Shown: positions 42,999-55,570, counted from the first letter of the stretch. The stretch: DNA of 62,793 nt from an uncultured PS1 clade bacterium (GCA_902608415.1 CACLNZ010000006.1:1-62793), one strand, 5' to 3'. The notes: generated by a model from the sequence alone, not told the origin. Made by a program: numbers and translations.

Positions 42999-44187
42999 AC
43001 ATAAAAATATCATATTATTCTTATTTTTATTTTGCTTCTTTAGTACGCCTCTGTTGTCTCAAATTATTACAATCGACTCTCATATTGATATTCCTTTTGA
43101 TTATATGGAAAACCCTCAACATGATCCTGGCAAAATTACTGATATGCAGGTTGATTTAGCTAAAATGAAAAAGGGTGGTTTAGATTCTGGTTTTTTTGTT
43201 GTTTATGTTCCCCAAGGATCATTGGATACAGCGGGCTTTAAAAAAGCAAAGCTTCTTGCTGAAAAAAAATTTTTAGCAATTTCAAAAATGACTAAAACAT
43301 ATCCCAACCAAATTGGACTTGCTTTGGTACCAGAAGATATTATTCAATTAAAAAAAAATAACCTTTTATCAGCAGCAATTGGAATTGAAAATGGATATGT
43401 AATAGGTGAAGATTTATCATTGTTAGATCATTATTATTCTCTTGGAGCTCGATATATGACATTAACTCATATAGGTCATAATCAGATAGCAGACAGCTCA
43501 ATGCCAAGTAAAAGATTAAATGATAAAGAGGAATTGCATGGTGGCATTTCAGCTTTTGGAAAGAAAGCAATTAAAAGAATGAATAAGTTAGGAATGATGA
43601 TTGATATTAGTCATATTTCAGATAAAGCTTCACTTGAAGCAATAAAATTATCATCAGCGCCAGTCATTGCCTCTCATTCATGCGTAAAGTCAATTGCAGA
43701 TCACCCTAGAAATATATCAAACGAATTACTTTTTGCACTCAAGGAAAACGGAGGTGTTATTCAAATAACAGCATTTGCAAATTATGTTAAAGTTAACAAC
43801 GATAGATTCAGCTCTATTATCAGTCTTGGTAACAAGGTTGCAGAACTTTATGGTGATAAAAGTTTTAACCCGTCATTACACTCAAATAAAAAAGAATATC
43901 TTGAAGGAATAGAAAATATAAATGCAAAATTTCCAATGCCAGACATTGATGATTTTATAGATCATTTAGATTATGTTGTTGATCTCATAGGTATTGATTA
44001 TGTAGGTATTTCCTCTGACTTTGGAGGTGGAGGGGGTATCAGCGGATGGATGGATGCCTCAGAAACTAAATTATTAACTCTCAAGTTAAAAGAAAGAGGT
44101 TATTCACCCAAAGAAATTGAAAAAATTTGGGGCGGAAATATTCTTCGTGTTTGGAAGAAAGTTGAAAATATTGCTAGTAAAACTTAA
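42991..44187 (+). CDS. Membrane dipeptidase (renal dipeptidase family, M19)
   Basis: A 398-residue secreted zinc peptidase: signal peptide (residues 1-23, ending TPLLSQ), then the metal site IDSHIDIPFD, the bridging Glu in GIENGYVIG, ARYMTLTHIGHNQIADSS, MIDISHISDKA, VIASHSCVKSIADHPRNI and VGISSDFGGGG. It cleaves dipeptides, including D-amino acid ones, in the periplasm. It starts inside thrC (8 bases of overlap) and its stop overlaps that of yqgE by 4 bases. Confidence 0.92.
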   Translation: MSKHKNIILFLFLFCFFSTPLLSQIITIDSHIDIPFDYMENPQHDPGKITDMQVDLAKMKKGGLDSGFFVVYVPQGSLDTAGFKKAKLLAEKKFLAISKMTKTYPNQIGLALVPEDIIQLKKNNLLSAAIGIENGYVIGEDLSLLDHYYSLGARYMTLTHIGHNQIADSSMPSKRLNDKEELHGGISAFGKKAIKRMNKLGMMIDISHISDKASLEAIKLSSAPVIASHSCVKSIADHPRNISNELLFALKENGGVIQITAFANYVKVNNDRFSSIISLGNKVAELYGDKSFNPSLHSNKKEYLEGIENINAKFPMPDIDDFIDHLDYVVDLIGIDYVGISSDFGGGGGISGWMDASETKLLTLKLKERGYSPKEIEKIWGGNILRVWKKVENIASKT

Positions 44188-44747
44188 GCTATACCACTGT
44201 CATTTGAAAGATTATTTATATTAAACCCTATTTCTTCAATTGCTCTTTCCCACATGCTGTTATAATTGCCATCAAATATTAAATCTTTACCAGCGTTTGA
44301 GATTATCCAATCGTTTGATTTAAGTTCATTTTCTAGTTGTCCTGGAGACCAACCGCAACATCCGAGATATAAATTTACTCCAGAGTTAATTTCTTCCATA
44401 CATAATGAAGATAAAGAATCCTTAGATGAATTTAGAAAACAATTAGCGCCATTTATCTCAATGCTGTCTTCCAAAATTATTTCTGAATTATGCAATAAAA
44501 AGCCTTTATCTATTGAAACAGGACCACCATTAAAAATTGGAATATCAGTATTTGAACTTATTTGACTTATATTCATATCTTTGAGGACATCTTTTAAATT
44601 TATTTTATGCGGTCGATTTAATACAATTCCCATTGCACCGTCCGATGAAAAATTAATTAATAATATTACCGATTTAGAAAACCTAGGATCAGGCATTGAT
44701 TTCGAAGCAATTAATAAGCTTCCTTCAAATGTAATGTTTTTATCCAT
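44184..44747 (-). CDS. YqgE/AlgH family protein
   Basis: A 187-residue protein with the UPF0301 landmarks GSLLIASKSMPDPRFSKSVI, GAMGIVLNRPHKI, IFNGGPVSIDKGFLLH and LGCCGWSPGQLENELKSNDW. The family was linked to alginate regulation in Pseudomonas but its molecular function is unknown. It is widespread in Proteobacteria. It is divergent from the peroxiredoxin gene at 44848. Confidence 0.92.
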   Translation of the reverse strand: MDKNITFEGSLLIASKSMPDPRFSKSVILLINFSSDGAMGIVLNRPHKINLKDVLKDMNISQISSNTDIPIFNGGPVSIDKGFLLHNSEIILEDSIEINGANCFLNSSKDSLSSLCMEEINSGVNLYLGCCGWSPGQLENELKSNDWIISNAGKDLIFDGNYNSMWERAIEEIGFNINNLSNDSGIA

Positions 44748-44847
44748 TTTTATTCAAAAACTAGTGACTAATTTATATCATAATATATATACTAAGAAAC
44801 CTGCATAAGCAGGCATAAAATCAATTTTAATTTATTAGGAGAAAATT

Positions 44848-45327
44848 ATGGCTATACAAGAAGGAGATAAAATTCCTGAAGCAACTGTCCATCATATGAC
44901 CGATGCAGGACCAACACCAATAACAACAAGTGAATTATTCTCAGGAAAGAGATCAGTTCTTTTCGCAGTTCCTGGTGCATTTACTCCAGGTTGCTCAATG
45001 CATCATTTGCCCGGTTTTATAGATAATTCTGATGAAATTCTAGGTAAAGGTGTAGATCAAATAGTTTGTTTATCAGTAAATGATCCTTTTGTGATGGCTG
45101 CATGGGGTAATGATAAGGGAACAGGCGATAAAATGCTTATGGTTGGTGATGGTAATGGCGAACTTACTGAAGCACTTGGCTTATCTATGGATGGCTCAGG
45201 TTTTGGTCTAGGTAAAAGATCATTAAGATATTCGATGATAATTGATGATAATTCTTTAACAAAACTTAATGTTGAAGAAAACCCAGGAGAAGTTGCTACT
45301 TCAAGTGCGGAAACTATTCTTAGTCAA

Positions 45328-45333
<6 letters not shown>
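44848..45333 (+). CDS. Peroxiredoxin (Prx5-type)
   Basis: A 161-residue peroxiredoxin. The peroxidatic cysteine is C49 in [16 protein letters not shown], a Prx5 signature; the following [11 protein letters not shown] and [15 protein letters not shown] are also typical. There is no second cysteine in the C-terminal half, so the enzyme is probably 1-Cys or glutathione/glutaredoxin-dependent. It reduces hydroperoxides in the cytoplasm. AGGAG precedes the ATG. The last 6 bases overlap the convergent rnhA gene. Confidence 0.92.
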
Positions 45334-46715
<1,382 letters not shown>

Positions 46716-47666
46716 TTATGACTCATTAAGTTCCCTGGGTATTTTAAATGTTATATTTTCATCCGCAACTGAGATTTTTTTAATCTCAACATTATATAGT
46801 TGATTCAATTCATTTATAAACTCTTGAATTAGTATATCTGGTGCACTTGCGCCAGCTGTTAATCCTATTTTTTGTTTTTTTTCGACTTCACTCCAATTAA
46901 CTTCGGATATATCTGATATTAAATGTGTTTCATCACAACCAGATCTTTTTCCAACTTCAACCAATCTTAATGAATTTGATGAATTATTAGCGCCAATGAC
47001 ATAAATTAAATCACATTTACTCGCAATAGACTTTATTGCTAATTGCCGATTTGTTGTTGCATAACAGATATCTTCTTTTGGAGGTTGAATTATATTTGGA
47101 AAGATACATTTTAACTCCTCTATAATTTCTTTGGTATCATCGACTGATAGGGTGGTTTGAGTAATTAAAGCTACCTTCTTGTGGTTAATCTTTTTTAATT
47201 CTTTAACATCTTGTTTATCCTGAATTAAAGTAATGGCATCTAGCGGAATTTGCCCCATTGTCCCTATAACCTCTGGATGACCTTCATGGCCTATAAGAAA
47301 TATATGAGCTCCATCCTTATAAAGTCTCTTTGCTTCATTATGAACCTTTATAACTAAAGGACATGTTGCATCAATAAATGGCATTTTTTTTGCCTTAGCT
47401 TCAATCAAAACTCTTTTAGGAATTCCATGAGCAGAAAAAATTACCCTAGAGCCTTTAGGGGCATCTTTAAGGTTTTCTATGAATATCACACCTTTAGATT
47501 CTAAATCTTTTATTACCCAAGGATTGTGAACAATTTCATGTCTTACAAAAATTGGTGGTCCATATTTTTCTAGTGATAGCTCAACAATATTTATTGCTCG
47601 GTCAACACCAGCACAAAATCCTCTCGGATGAGGTAGATATAATATTTTTTTTAATTTTAAGTTCAT
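46716..47666 (-). CDS. ispH: 4-hydroxy-3-methylbut-2-enyl diphosphate reductase
   Basis: A 316-residue [4Fe-4S] enzyme of the MEP pathway producing IPP and DMAPP. The cluster cysteines are in PRGFCAGVDRAI, DATCPLVIKVHNEA and ICYATTNRQ, and GHEGHPEV, ALITQTTLS and GLTAGASAPDILIQ are the other IspH blocks. It heads the ispH-thrB-rnhA operon on the minus strand. Its presence shows isoprenoids are made by the non-mevalonate route. Confidence 0.97.
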   Translation of the reverse strand: MNLKLKKILYLPHPRGFCAGVDRAINIVELSLEKYGPPIFVRHEIVHNPWVIKDLESKGVIFIENLKDAPKGSRVIFSAHGIPKRVLIEAKAKKMPFIDATCPLVIKVHNEAKRLYKDGAHIFLIGHEGHPEVIGTMGQIPLDAITLIQDKQDVKELKKINHKKVALITQTTLSVDDTKEIIEELKCIFPNIIQPPKEDICYATTNRQLAIKSIASKCDLIYVIGANNSSNSLRLVEVGKRSGCDETHLISDISEVNWSEVEKKQKIGLTAGASAPDILIQEFINELNQLYNVEIKKISVADENITFKIPRELNES

Positions 47667-47748
47667 TTTATGTCTGATTTAACTAATATATGTTTATTAT
47701 ACAAATTTATTTACTTATTTAAGAATTAATATTTTCTTGGAAAACAAT

Positions 47749-48201
47749 ATGTTTAAAAATTATCTTATAATATTTACTTTGATTTTTTTAGTTAGTTGCT
47801 CTGACTCTGCTTATTTTGATCCTGGCCCATGCCCGAGAGCAGCCATATTAAAGGGAAGTGAGACAAAAGAATTAGATAGATCTGATTTAGTCATTGAATT
47901 AAATAGAACAATAATGATTTGTGAATATAACCTAAGAAGGAAGAATATTAATTTTGATGTCGGTATTTTTGGTGATGTAATTAATAGTGATACAGCAACA
48001 ATAGAGAATTTAAGGATTAACCTCTTTATAGCATTTATTGGTCCAGATGACATAGTTATAGACAAGTGGTCAAAAATTATTCCTTTGAAACTTAAGAATA
48101 AAAAAATAACTTCCTTTTCAATTCCGATAGAGGGACTCAGATCAAAGATTGAAGAGGGCAGAACAGGTTCGTCATATAAAGTTCTTATTGGGCTTGAATA
48201 A
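47749..48201 (+). CDS. Predicted lipoprotein of unknown function
   Basis: A 150-residue protein with a lipoprotein signal (hydrophobic residues 3-15 and lipobox LVSC at about 13-16), followed by a mature part with GPCPRAAILKGSE and a strand-rich domain containing DVGIFGDVINSDTATIENLRINLFIAF. No named family is recognised; proteins of this type with a C-P-R-A motif near the N terminus occur in Alphaproteobacteria. The ATG at 47749 is preferred over a TTG at 47737. It precedes the glycine riboswitch on the same strand. Confidence 0.7.
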   Translation: MFKNYLIIFTLIFLVSCSDSAYFDPGPCPRAAILKGSETKELDRSDLVIELNRTIMICEYNLRRKNINFDVGIFGDVINSDTATIENLRINLFIAFIGPDDIVIDKWSKIIPLKLKNKKITSFSIPIEGLRSKIEEGRTGSSYKVLIGLE

Positions 48202-48206
48202 CCAAA

Positions 48207-48240
48207 TTGACAAAATCTTATATGTGTTTAATTATATAAA
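48207..48240 (+). promoter_or_regulatory. Candidate promoter of the glycine cleavage operon
   Basis: A perfect TTGACA (48207-48212) is followed by an AT-only -10 region (TTATATAAA, 48232-48240). The best -10 spacing is longer than ideal (19-20 bases), so the exact -10 is uncertain. It lies directly upstream of the riboswitch, giving a leader of about 210 bases. Confidence 0.4.
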
Positions 48241-48241
48241 A

Positions 48242-48257
48242 AGAATCAGATGATTCT
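48242..48257. repeat. Inverted repeat with two GANTC sites before the riboswitch
   Basis: A perfect 7-base inverted repeat, AGAATCA-GA-TGATTCT, in which each arm holds a GANTC site (GAATC at 48243, GATTC at 48252). It lies just after the candidate promoter and one base before the first aptamer. It could be an operator or a methylation-sensitive site for the CcrM-type enzyme encoded at 53512. Confidence 0.5.
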
Positions 48258-48258
48258 A

Positions 48259-48423
48259 GATATTTGCGGGAGAGACTTTTATAGCGCCGAAGGAGCAACC
48301 GCCCTCGGAAACTCTCAGGCAAAAGGACCGCAAATATCATAAAACTCTGGAAAGTAAGTTTAATACTTCTCCGACGGGGTAAGCAACCGAGGTTGTCAAA
48401 TCTCTCAGGGTCCAATGACAGAG
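48259..48423 (+). ncRNA. Tandem glycine riboswitch
   Basis: Two consecutive glycine aptamers. Aptamer 1 is closed by an 11-base P1, GATATTTGCGG (48259) with CCGCAAATATC (ending 48338); it contains GGGAGAGAC, GCGCCGAAGGAGCAA and ACTCTCAGGCAAAAGGACCGC. Aptamer 2 (48345-48423) is closed by CTCTG/CAGAG and contains TCCGACGGGGTAAGCAACC and CTCTCAGGGTCCAATGACAG. The short linker between them is as expected for cooperative tandem riboswitches. It lies upstream of gcvT, where glycine binding normally switches expression on. A small AGTTG/CAACT hairpin (48430-48443) precedes the ribosome site and may be part of the expression platform. Confidence 0.96.
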
Positions 48424-48462
48424 GAGGGCAGTTGGAAACAACTATTCTGTCATGGAGGATAT

Positions 48463-49599
48463 ATGTCTGAGGCTTATTGGGGTTTAGAACAAAATCTTAA
48501 AACTACCCCTTTGTATAAAATTCACAATAATAATAGAGCAAAATTAGTACCTTTTGCTGGCTATTATTTACCTATTCAATATGAAAATGGTATTATTGCT
48601 GAGCATAATCATACAAGAAATTCTGTGAGTATTTTTGATGTTTCACATATGGGACAGATTAAAATATCAGGACCAATGATTTATGATGCAATGGAAAAGA
48701 TACTTCCTATTTCTTTTTCCAAGATTGCACCTGGGCAAATTAAATATACACAATTTCTTAATAGTGAAGGTAAGATTATTGATGATTTAATGATCACTAG
48801 AGCTTTTGAGGAAGACCATGTCTGGCTTGTTGTTAATGCAGATTGCACAGACAAAGACCTTGATCATTTATACAGCAACCTAAATAAAACCTATAAAATT
48901 GAATTAATTGAAGATAGAACTTTAATAGCTTTGCAAGGGCCAAACTCATCAAATATTTTGAAGACTTTTTTTCAGGAAATTGATGATATGCCTTTTATGT
49001 CGGCTGATTGGTTTAATTATGATAACGAAAATTTTTTTATTTCTAGATGTGGATATACTGGTGAAGATGGTTTTGAAATATCAATAAAAGATAGATATTC
49101 AGAAAAATTTATAAGTAAACTTTTGCAAATTGATGGTGTTAAACTAGCTGGTTTGGGCGCTAGAAATTCTTTAAGAATGGAAGCAGGACTTTGTTTGTAT
49201 GGAAATGATATATCTTCTTCTGTATCACCAATCGAAGCTGGTTTGACATGGTCTATTTCAAAAGAAAGAATCGAAAATGGTGGTTTTATTGGTTATGAGC
49301 ACATCAAAAAAGATTTAAAAAATGGAGTCGAAAGGAAATTAGTTGGTATTAAGCCTTTGGGTAAACTTCCAGCCCGAGAAGGAACACAAATTTTTGATAA
49401 AAATGAAAAAACAATAGGCGAAATCACTAGTGGAGGTTATTCCCCTTCGCTCCAAGCACCAATTGCTATGGGATACATTAATTCAGATATTCTAAAAAAT
49501 GATTGTGAAGTCCTATTAAATGTTAGAGGTAATTTAATACCAGCAGAAATAACTTCACTTCCTTTTGTTGAGCATAAATATTTTAGAGGTAACAAATAA
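48463..49599 (+). CDS. gcvT: Glycine cleavage system T protein (aminomethyltransferase)
   Basis: A 378-residue T protein that passes the methylene group to tetrahydrofolate. KTTPLYKIHNNNRAKLVPFAGYYLPIQY, SIFDVSHMGQIKISG, VNADCTDKDLDHL, TLIALQGPNS, RCGYTGEDGFEI and LGARNSLRMEAGLCLYG are standard. The ATG at 48463 follows GGAGGATAT; the frame is open upstream into the riboswitch but an earlier start would lie inside the aptamer. It is the first gene of gcvT-gcvH-gcvPA-gcvPB. Confidence 0.97.
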   Translation: MSEAYWGLEQNLKTTPLYKIHNNNRAKLVPFAGYYLPIQYENGIIAEHNHTRNSVSIFDVSHMGQIKISGPMIYDAMEKILPISFSKIAPGQIKYTQFLNSEGKIIDDLMITRAFEEDHVWLVVNADCTDKDLDHLYSNLNKTYKIELIEDRTLIALQGPNSSNILKTFFQEIDDMPFMSADWFNYDNENFFISRCGYTGEDGFEISIKDRYSEKFISKLLQIDGVKLAGLGARNSLRMEAGLCLYGNDISSSVSPIEAGLTWSISKERIENGGFIGYEHIKKDLKNGVERKLVGIKPLGKLPAREGTQIFDKNEKTIGEITSGGYSPSLQAPIAMGYINSDILKNDCEVLLNVRGNLIPAEITSLPFVEHKYFRGNK

Positions 49600-49600
49600 A

Positions 49601-49972
49601 ATGGCTGAGATTTATTTTACTAAGGATCATGAATGGATAAAAGTAGAAGATAATATTGGTGTTGTTGGTATTACTGTATATGCAAGTGAGCAACTGGGAG
49701 ATATTGTTTTTGTTGAACTGCCAGAAGAAGGTATAACTGCAGAAATTGGAAAAGATATTGCTGTTGTTGAATCTGTAAAAGCAGCAAGTGAAATATATTC
49801 ACCAGTTTCTGGCACTGTAATAAAATCCAATGAAGATCTAAACTCAACTCCAGAAATAGTAAATGAAGACCCTGTTGGTAAGGGTTGGTTTTATGAAATT
49901 AAAATTTCTAATAATGACGAGCTTTCAGGACTTATGTCTGAAGAAGAATATAAGAAACATATAGGTGATTAA
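49601..49972 (+). CDS. gcvH: Glycine cleavage system H protein
   Basis: A 123-residue lipoyl carrier with YFTKDHEWIKVEDNIGVVGIT, the lipoylated lysine in VVESVKAASEIYSPVSG and DPVGKGWFYEIKI. It shuttles the aminomethyl group between the P, T and L proteins. The ATG is one base after the gcvT stop; a longer reading from 49565 would overlap gcvT and lacks support. Confidence 0.97.
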   Translation: MAEIYFTKDHEWIKVEDNIGVVGITVYASEQLGDIVFVELPEEGITAEIGKDIAVVESVKAASEIYSPVSGTVIKSNEDLNSTPEIVNEDPVGKGWFYEIKISNNDELSGLMSEEEYKKHIGD

Positions 49973-51319
49973 ATGAGATATTTACCATTAACTAAAAACG
50001 ATAGAGAAGAAATGTTAAGCACTATTGGGGCAAATAACATTAATGAACTTTTTTCCAATATTGCTGAAAAAGTAAGTATTAATCCAAAATTTAATTTACC
50101 TAATCATAAAACCGAAATGGAAGTAGAAAAACATTTATCTCTTTTGTCTGATAAAAATCTTCACGCAGATAATAGTAGTTTTTTTATAGGCGGTGGATCA
50201 TACAAACATCATATTCCTGCAAGTGTAGATCATATTATTCAGAGATCTGAATTTTTGACTTCATATACCCCATATCAACCAGAAATATCGCAGGGTACAT
50301 TGCAATATTTGTATGAATTTCAAACTCAGGTATCTCTCTTAACTGGCATGGATATTTCTAATGCATCTATGTATGACGGGTCAACCGCTGCTGCTGAAGC
50401 AGTATCAATGGCGAAAAGAATAACTAAAAGAAATGGGGTTATTTTATCAAATACGATCCACCCCCATTATGCAGATGTTATCAAAACTGTATCTGGAATT
50501 AAAGATACCGATTTTATTTACAATAGAAAATTTTCTATCGAGATTGATCATTTATTCAATGAGGTTGATGATAATACTGCTTGTGTAGTCGTTCAAAATC
50601 CTGACTTTTTTGGTTCTTGTTACGATTTATCATCATTATCAAAATTTGTTCAAAGTAAGGGAGCATTACTTATTGTTGTTGTAACTGAAGTTTTATCATT
50701 AGGAATGATGAAATCTCCAGGTACAATGGGTGCTGATATTGTCGCATGCGAAGGTCAATCCCTTGGGAATCCTATGAATTTTGGAGGACCATATGTAGGC
50801 TTGTTATCAACAAAGAATAAATATTTAAGACAAATCCCTGGAAGGATTGTTGGAGAGTCTGAGGATGTTGATGGAAAAAAAGGTTTCGTATTAACATTGT
50901 CAGCAAGAGAGCAACATATTCGAAGAGAAAAGGCTACATCAAATATTTGTACAAATTCAGGACTATGCAGTCTGGCATTTACAATTCACTTAACACTTCT
51001 TGGTGAAAAAGGCTTTAAGAGGCTTTCAAGGCTTAATCATGAATCAGCATTAAATTTGAAAGAAAAAATATTAAAAATCCCAGAAGTTAAATTGTTAAAC
51101 AAAAGTTTTTTTAATGAATTTACTATCGAACTACCAATTAAAGGCAAAGTATTTGTTGATAGAATGGCAGAAAAAGGTGTTCTAGCAGGTATACCGGTAT
51201 CAAGATTGATTAATAATAATAAAGAATTAGATAATTTTATCGTGGTTGCTAGCACGGAAACTAATACAGAAGATGATATGAATTCATATATTGAATCAGC
51301 AAATGAGGTTTTAAGATGA
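49973..51319 (+). CDS. gcvPA: Glycine dehydrogenase (decarboxylating) subunit 1
   Basis: A 448-residue P-protein alpha subunit. MRYLPLTKNDREEML at the start, GGGSYKHHIPASVDHI, YTPYQPEISQGTLQYLYEFQ, MYDGSTAAAEA, FGGPYVGLLSTK and TSNICTNSGL are typical of GcvPA. Together with GcvPB it forms the decarboxylating PLP enzyme. Most Proteobacteria have a single fused P protein, so the split form is notable. The start directly follows gcvH and its end overlaps gcvPB by ATGA. Confidence 0.96.
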   Translation: MRYLPLTKNDREEMLSTIGANNINELFSNIAEKVSINPKFNLPNHKTEMEVEKHLSLLSDKNLHADNSSFFIGGGSYKHHIPASVDHIIQRSEFLTSYTPYQPEISQGTLQYLYEFQTQVSLLTGMDISNASMYDGSTAAAEAVSMAKRITKRNGVILSNTIHPHYADVIKTVSGIKDTDFIYNRKFSIEIDHLFNEVDDNTACVVVQNPDFFGSCYDLSSLSKFVQSKGALLIVVVTEVLSLGMMKSPGTMGADIVACEGQSLGNPMNFGGPYVGLLSTKNKYLRQIPGRIVGESEDVDGKKGFVLTLSAREQHIRREKATSNICTNSGLCSLAFTIHLTLLGEKGFKRLSRLNHESALNLKEKILKIPEVKLLNKSFFNEFTIELPIKGKVFVDRMAEKGVLAGIPVSRLINNNKELDNFIVVASTETNTEDDMNSYIESANEVLR

Positions 51320-52812
51320 AAAATTCGAATAAAGGTCTAAATCACGATGAACCAATATTGTTTGAAATTGGTGGTATGGATAAAACTGGAGTTGATCTTA
51401 ATGAACCAACATTTGAAGAAAATCTTATTGGTGATTGTTTTGAGGATCGAGAAATTGGTTTACCTGGATTAAGCGAGCCTGAGTCAATTAGACATTATGT
51501 TAGATTATCAAGAAAGAACTATTCAATTGATGCAGGTCTTTATCCTTTAGGTTCATGCACAATGAAGCATAATCCAAGACTAAATGAGAAATTGGCAAGA
51601 TTAAAAGGATTTTCTGAAGTTCATCCACTTCAACCCTTATCAACATGTCAAGGTGCTCTTGAACTTATAGATGAAATTTCGATTTGGCTAAAAGAATTAA
51701 CAGGAATGAAAGCTGTTACTATGACTCCAAAAGCTGGCGCTCAAGGTGAGCTTTGTGGAATGCTTGCAATTAAAAAAGCAATAGAAGCAAGAAATGAGTG
51801 TCATCGAACTAAGGTTTTGGTTCCTGATTCTGCTCATGGTACTAACCCTGCAACTGCTGCTTTTTTAGGTTTTGATGTTGTAACAATAAAATCTGATAAA
51901 AATGGTAGATTGAATTTTGATGATTTTAAAGAGAATGTAGATAAAAACTTTGCTGCAGCAATGATTACAAATCCAAATACATGCGGTCTTTTTGAGGACG
52001 AAATTATTGAAATAGCAAATTACATTCATGATGCAGGTGGTTATTTATATTGTGACGGAGCCAACTTTAATGCCCTAGTTGGCAAAGTTAGGCCTGGTGA
52101 TTTAGGTATTGATGCTATGCATATAAATTTACATAAAACATTTTCTACACCTCATGGCGGAGGTGGACCAGGATCTGGTCCAGTTGTTTTTTCTGATATT
52201 TTAAAGGAGTTTTGTCCAGCTCCACTTTTAAAAAAGGATGAAGATAATTATTATTTAGTTGAAAATCATAATGATAAAGATATTGATAAATCTTTTGGTC
52301 GGCTTTGTGTTTTTCATGGCCAAATGGGAATGTTCGTTAGAGCCTTATCTTACATGATGAGTCATGGTTCTGACGGTTTAAGGCAAGTTTCAGAAGACGC
52401 AGTTCTGAATGCAAATTATATTAAATCTTCATTAGAGGATATTTTAACGCCTGCTTATGAAGGATATTGTATGCATGAAGTATTATTCAATGACGATTTT
52501 TTAAGTGGAACGGGTGTTGAGACAATTGATTTCGCAAAGGCTTTAATAGATAAAGGTTATCATCCAATGACAATATATTTCCCGCTTGTTGTTCATGGAG
52601 CATTGCTAGTCGAACCAACAGAAACTGAGTCAAAGAATTCTATTGACCAATTTATTGAAACTATTAGGGAATTAGCCTCAAAAACTCAAGATGGAGAAGA
52701 ATTCTTTAAGAAGGCGCCAATTTATACTCCCATTAGAAGATTAGATGAAACGAAAGCCGCAAGAAATCCAGTTTTAAGATGGCAAAAGAATGATGTAATT
52801 GCAGCAGAGTAG
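51316..52812 (+). CDS. gcvPB: Glycine dehydrogenase (decarboxylating) subunit 2
   Basis: A 498-residue P-protein beta subunit carrying the PLP lysine in HINLHKTFSTPHGGGGPGSG. DAGLYPLGSCTMKHNPR, HPLQPLSTCQGALELI, VPDSAHGTNPATAAF, GANFNALVG and KGYHPMTIYFPLVVHGALLVEPTE are standard for GcvPB. It completes the glycine cleavage operon; the L protein (lipoamide dehydrogenase) is not in the window. The stop overlaps the rnhB GTG start by one base. Confidence 0.97.
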   Translation: MKNSNKGLNHDEPILFEIGGMDKTGVDLNEPTFEENLIGDCFEDREIGLPGLSEPESIRHYVRLSRKNYSIDAGLYPLGSCTMKHNPRLNEKLARLKGFSEVHPLQPLSTCQGALELIDEISIWLKELTGMKAVTMTPKAGAQGELCGMLAIKKAIEARNECHRTKVLVPDSAHGTNPATAAFLGFDVVTIKSDKNGRLNFDDFKENVDKNFAAAMITNPNTCGLFEDEIIEIANYIHDAGGYLYCDGANFNALVGKVRPGDLGIDAMHINLHKTFSTPHGGGGPGSGPVVFSDILKEFCPAPLLKKDEDNYYLVENHNDKDIDKSFGRLCVFHGQMGMFVRALSYMMSHGSDGLRQVSEDAVLNANYIKSSLEDILTPAYEGYCMHEVLFNDDFLSGTGVETIDFAKALIDKGYHPMTIYFPLVVHGALLVEPTETESKNSIDQFIETIRELASKTQDGEEFFKKAPIYTPIRRLDETKAARNPVLRWQKNDVIAAE

Positions 52813-53426
52813 TGCCCGATTTTTCTGTTGAGGATAAAAAAAGACAATTAGATTTTATTAATATTGCTGGTGTAGATGAGGCGGGAAGAGGTCCTTGGGC
52901 TGGACCAGTTTATTCAGCAATCGTTATTTTAAATAGGAACTGTATACCTGAGGGTATAAATGACTCTAAAAAAATTTCTGAAAAAAAACGTATAGAGCTA
53001 TATGAAGAAATCCTTATAAATCATAAATATGGTATAGGTTTCGCTTCACCAGATGAAATAGACCAATTAAATATCCTCGAGGCTACATTTCTTTCTATGC
53101 GAAGAGCATTAGAAAACCTTATTATAAAGCCTGATTATATTCTTGTAGATGGGAATTTGAGTCCAAGTTTTAATATTCCTCATGAAAGTATAATAAAAGG
53201 TGACAGTATCTCAATGTCAATTGCTGCAGCATCAATAATTGCTAAAGTTGAAAGAGACAAATTTATGTTAAATATCGATAACGAATACCCAGAATATAAA
53301 TGGAAAAAAAATAAGGGATATGGAACAAAAGATCACCAAAATGCATTAAATGCTCATGGTGTAACAAAATACCATAGAAAATCATTTTCTCCCATTCGCA
53401 AGATATTGAGTCTTTCAGCGGACTAA
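52812..53426 (+). CDS. rnhB: Ribonuclease HII
   Basis: A 204-residue RNase HII. The catalytic GVDEAGRGPWAGPV lies near the N terminus, with NDSKKISEKKR, the Asp in ILVDGN and the closing SMSIAAASIIAKVERD. It removes ribonucleotides misincorporated in DNA. The GTG start shares a base with the gcvPB stop, so rnhB is translationally coupled to the glycine cleavage operon. The adjacent ccrM-like gene is a pairing known in Alphaproteobacteria. Confidence 0.96.
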   Translation: MPDFSVEDKKRQLDFINIAGVDEAGRGPWAGPVYSAIVILNRNCIPEGINDSKKISEKKRIELYEEILINHKYGIGFASPDEIDQLNILEATFLSMRRALENLIIKPDYILVDGNLSPSFNIPHESIIKGDSISMSIAAASIIAKVERDKFMLNIDNEYPEYKWKKNKGYGTKDHQNALNAHGVTKYHRKSFSPIRKILSLSAD

Positions 53427-53452
53427 TGACTCAACATATAGATAATTGAATC
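53408..53452. promoter_or_regulatory. Three GANTC sites with 20-base period upstream of ccrM-like gene
   Basis: GAGTC (53408), GACTC (53428) and GAATC (53448) lie exactly 20 bases apart, about two helical turns. The first is in the last codons of rnhB; the other two are between rnhB and the methyltransferase gene. GANTC is the recognition sequence of CcrM enzymes, so these may be autoregulatory methylation sites. Confidence 0.55.
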
Positions 53453-53464
53453 AAATAATAATTC

Positions 53465-55507
<2,043 letters not shown>

Positions 55508-55570
55508 AATTTGTTATTTAATTTTCTTAGAGTTACCTAACATTTATCTTTTACTTTATAATATTGAAAT

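Noticed and set aside
44800-44816. Hairpin CCTGC-ATAA-GCAGG as an intrinsic terminator
   Set aside because: It lies between two divergent gene starts (yqgE and peroxiredoxin), has only a five-base stem and no T run on either strand.
48415-48462. Longer gcvT reading frame starting inside the riboswitch
   Set aside because: The start would sit in the P1 stem of aptamer 2; the ATG at 48463 has a strong GGAGG site and gives the normal family N terminus.
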